Assembly: GCF_019977735.1 (NCBI RefSeq)
Contig: NZ_AP025018.1
Span: 10,792,580 to 10,856,579, forward strand
Origin: Calothrix sp. PCC 7716
GTDB taxonomy: Bacteria > Cyanobacteriota > Cyanobacteriia > Cyanobacteriales > Nostocaceae
Reading direction: 5' to 3'
Length of the DNA stretch: 64,000 nt
Shown here: in pieces, positions 63,343-64,000 of the stretch
How the letters are laid out: each line of letters opens with the position of its first letter
Numbering within the stretch: position 1 is the stretch's first letter
Program-made: the position numbers and the translations under genes
Notes under the pieces: generated by a model
The model's input: the letters and a program-made list of their open reading frames with translations, nothing else
What the model was told of the DNA's origin: nothing
The model's database searches: none

Positions 63343-64000
63343 ATGCATCAAACTCCTCTGGAACAGGCTATTGATGTGACGGCGCCACCTGAGTTGCTAG
63401 GGCAGTTGGCTGTTAATGATGATGTTGCTGTTCGTAAAGCTGTAATAGCTAATCCAAATACACCTACTGATGTATTAATAGCTTTAGCGGATGAATTTCC
63501 AAGTGCTTTTTTTAAGAATCCGGTGTTGTCGTTGTTGATACTAGAAAACCCAAATTTTCCCTTAGAAATACCTTATTGGACTTTAATTAATTTATTACGA
63601 CAACCAAATGTGCCTGATTTTTTCTTGTGCGGCGCCGCGAAGCATTCAGACCCAGAAGTGTTACGGGTGGTGGCAAAGCACTATCAAACTCCATTATCAG
63701 CTTTGGAGATGATGGCACGTTGTAAAGACTCTAATTTGGGAATGATTATTGCCCAGCGTCAAGATGTTACAGAACAAATTTTACTTATACTTGCTGAACA
63801 TGGCACTATTGCTGTGCGTTTATATCTCGCAAAATATCATAAATATCCTACCAGTATTTTAGAAACACTCGCTCTTACGCCTGAACCAAATTGGAATTTT
63901 CGGCAACAAATTCATTATAAACTTGCTCAAAATTCAAGCACTCCTTTGGGAGTAATAAAAAATTTACTTAAAGAGGGTGATAAAAAAGTAAAACTCGCAA
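63343..64000 (+). CDS. leucine-rich-variant (LRV/HEAT-like) repeat protein, 5' part
   Basis: The frame is open from ATG 63343 to the end of the window (219 codons). It begins MHQTPLEQAIDVTAPPELLG and is built from ~20-25-residue helical units of the type LAVNDDVAVRKAVIANPNTP, ALAEHGTIAVRLYLAKYHKYP and LAQNSSTPLGVIKNLL, typical of LRV or HEAT-like solenoid proteins. Such proteins are protein-binding scaffolds. A broken paralogue lies at 60614-60870, so the PIN module was inserted or duplicated between two related genes. Confidence 0.75.
   Translation, partial: MHQTPLEQAIDVTAPPELLGQLAVNDDVAVRKAVIANPNTPTDVLIALADEFPSAFFKNPVLSLLILENPNFPLEIPYWTLINLLRQPNVPDFFLCGAAKHSDPEVLRVVAKHYQTPLSALEMMARCKDSNLGMIIAQRQDVTEQILLILAEHGTIAVRLYLAKYHKYPTSILETLALTPEPNWNFRQQIHYKLAQNSSTPLGVIKNLLKEGDKKVKLA

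Noticed and set aside
1-64000. tRNA or rRNA genes
   Set aside because: I scanned the gaps for the T-loop pattern GGTTCGAAT and for rRNA landmarks and found none; short or unusual ones could be missed.

Overview
The window looks like part of a filamentous cyanobacterial chromosome (Nostocales-like), fairly AT-rich. The evidence is the gene content: the AAA ATPase Ycf46, a CcmK-type carboxysome shell protein, DUF2808, DUF4114 and DUF7219-like proteins, a three-gene PntA/PntAB/PntB transhydrogenase, an rpmH-rnpA-PH-yidC-jag cluster, large WD40/NB-ARC proteins, many hybrid histidine kinases, and heptameric short tandem repeats (STRR) typical of heterocystous genera. No tRNA, rRNA or CRISPR array was recognised.

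Layout. 1-1419 is the 3' end of a large secreted DUF4114 protein. 1.4-10 kb carries SRPBCC, DUF4112 and alpha/beta-hydrolase genes, two tandem coiled-coil paralogues, a repeat- and RNA-like non-coding stretch, ddl with a membrane protein gene downstream, a PadR regulator with paired operators, and a heme-oxygenase-like DUF3865 protein. 10-15 kb holds a 1165-residue STAND protein (LuxR-type HTH, NB-ARC ATPase, about 14 WD40 repeats) translationally coupled to a class I glutamine-amidotransferase-like hydrolase. 15-18 kb is miaB, divergent from a compact cassette of a ParA-like ATPase, an unknown protein and a possible Mrr-like nuclease. 18-30 kb has a PAS-GAF hybrid kinase, a carotenoid oxygenase with a VOC protein, DUF4291, class I aldolase, a GH13 amylase and a WD40 protein.

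31-38.7 kb is a two-component array that has duplicated and is decaying: a REC-histidine kinase split by a 1326-bp IS630-family element, an intact hybrid kinase, an intact REC-kinase paralogue, and relics of at least one further hybrid kinase. 39-46 kb is core housekeeping (ycf46, SH3 protein, yceD, jag/khpB, yidC, PH protein, rnpA, rpmH, DUF2808). 46.9-49.9 kb is pntA-pntAB-pntB with an STRR tract inside the operon. 50-60 kb carries a solitary DNA methyltransferase with DUF416, an aminotransferase, an orphan BMC shell gene, three exported proteins, a DUF697-type GTPase, an SDR/hydrolase pair, YjbQ and a fasciclin protein. 60.4-64 kb is a rearranged accessory block: relics of a coiled-coil protein and a leucine-rich-variant (LRV/HEAT-like) protein, three tandem copies of a PIN-partner protein, a PIN-like gene, and an LRV protein running off the end.

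The most striking global signal is the palindrome GGCGCC. I counted about 115 copies by hand, against roughly 3-4 expected from composition. The usual cyanobacterial HIP1 octamer GCGATCGC was not seen. GGCGCC is absent from the IS element, the ParA cassette and the PIN gene, which suggests those are recent arrivals. The best candidates for something new are this HIP-like palindrome, the ParA/unknown/nuclease-like cassette, the STAND-amidotransferase pair and the triplicated PIN-partner module.
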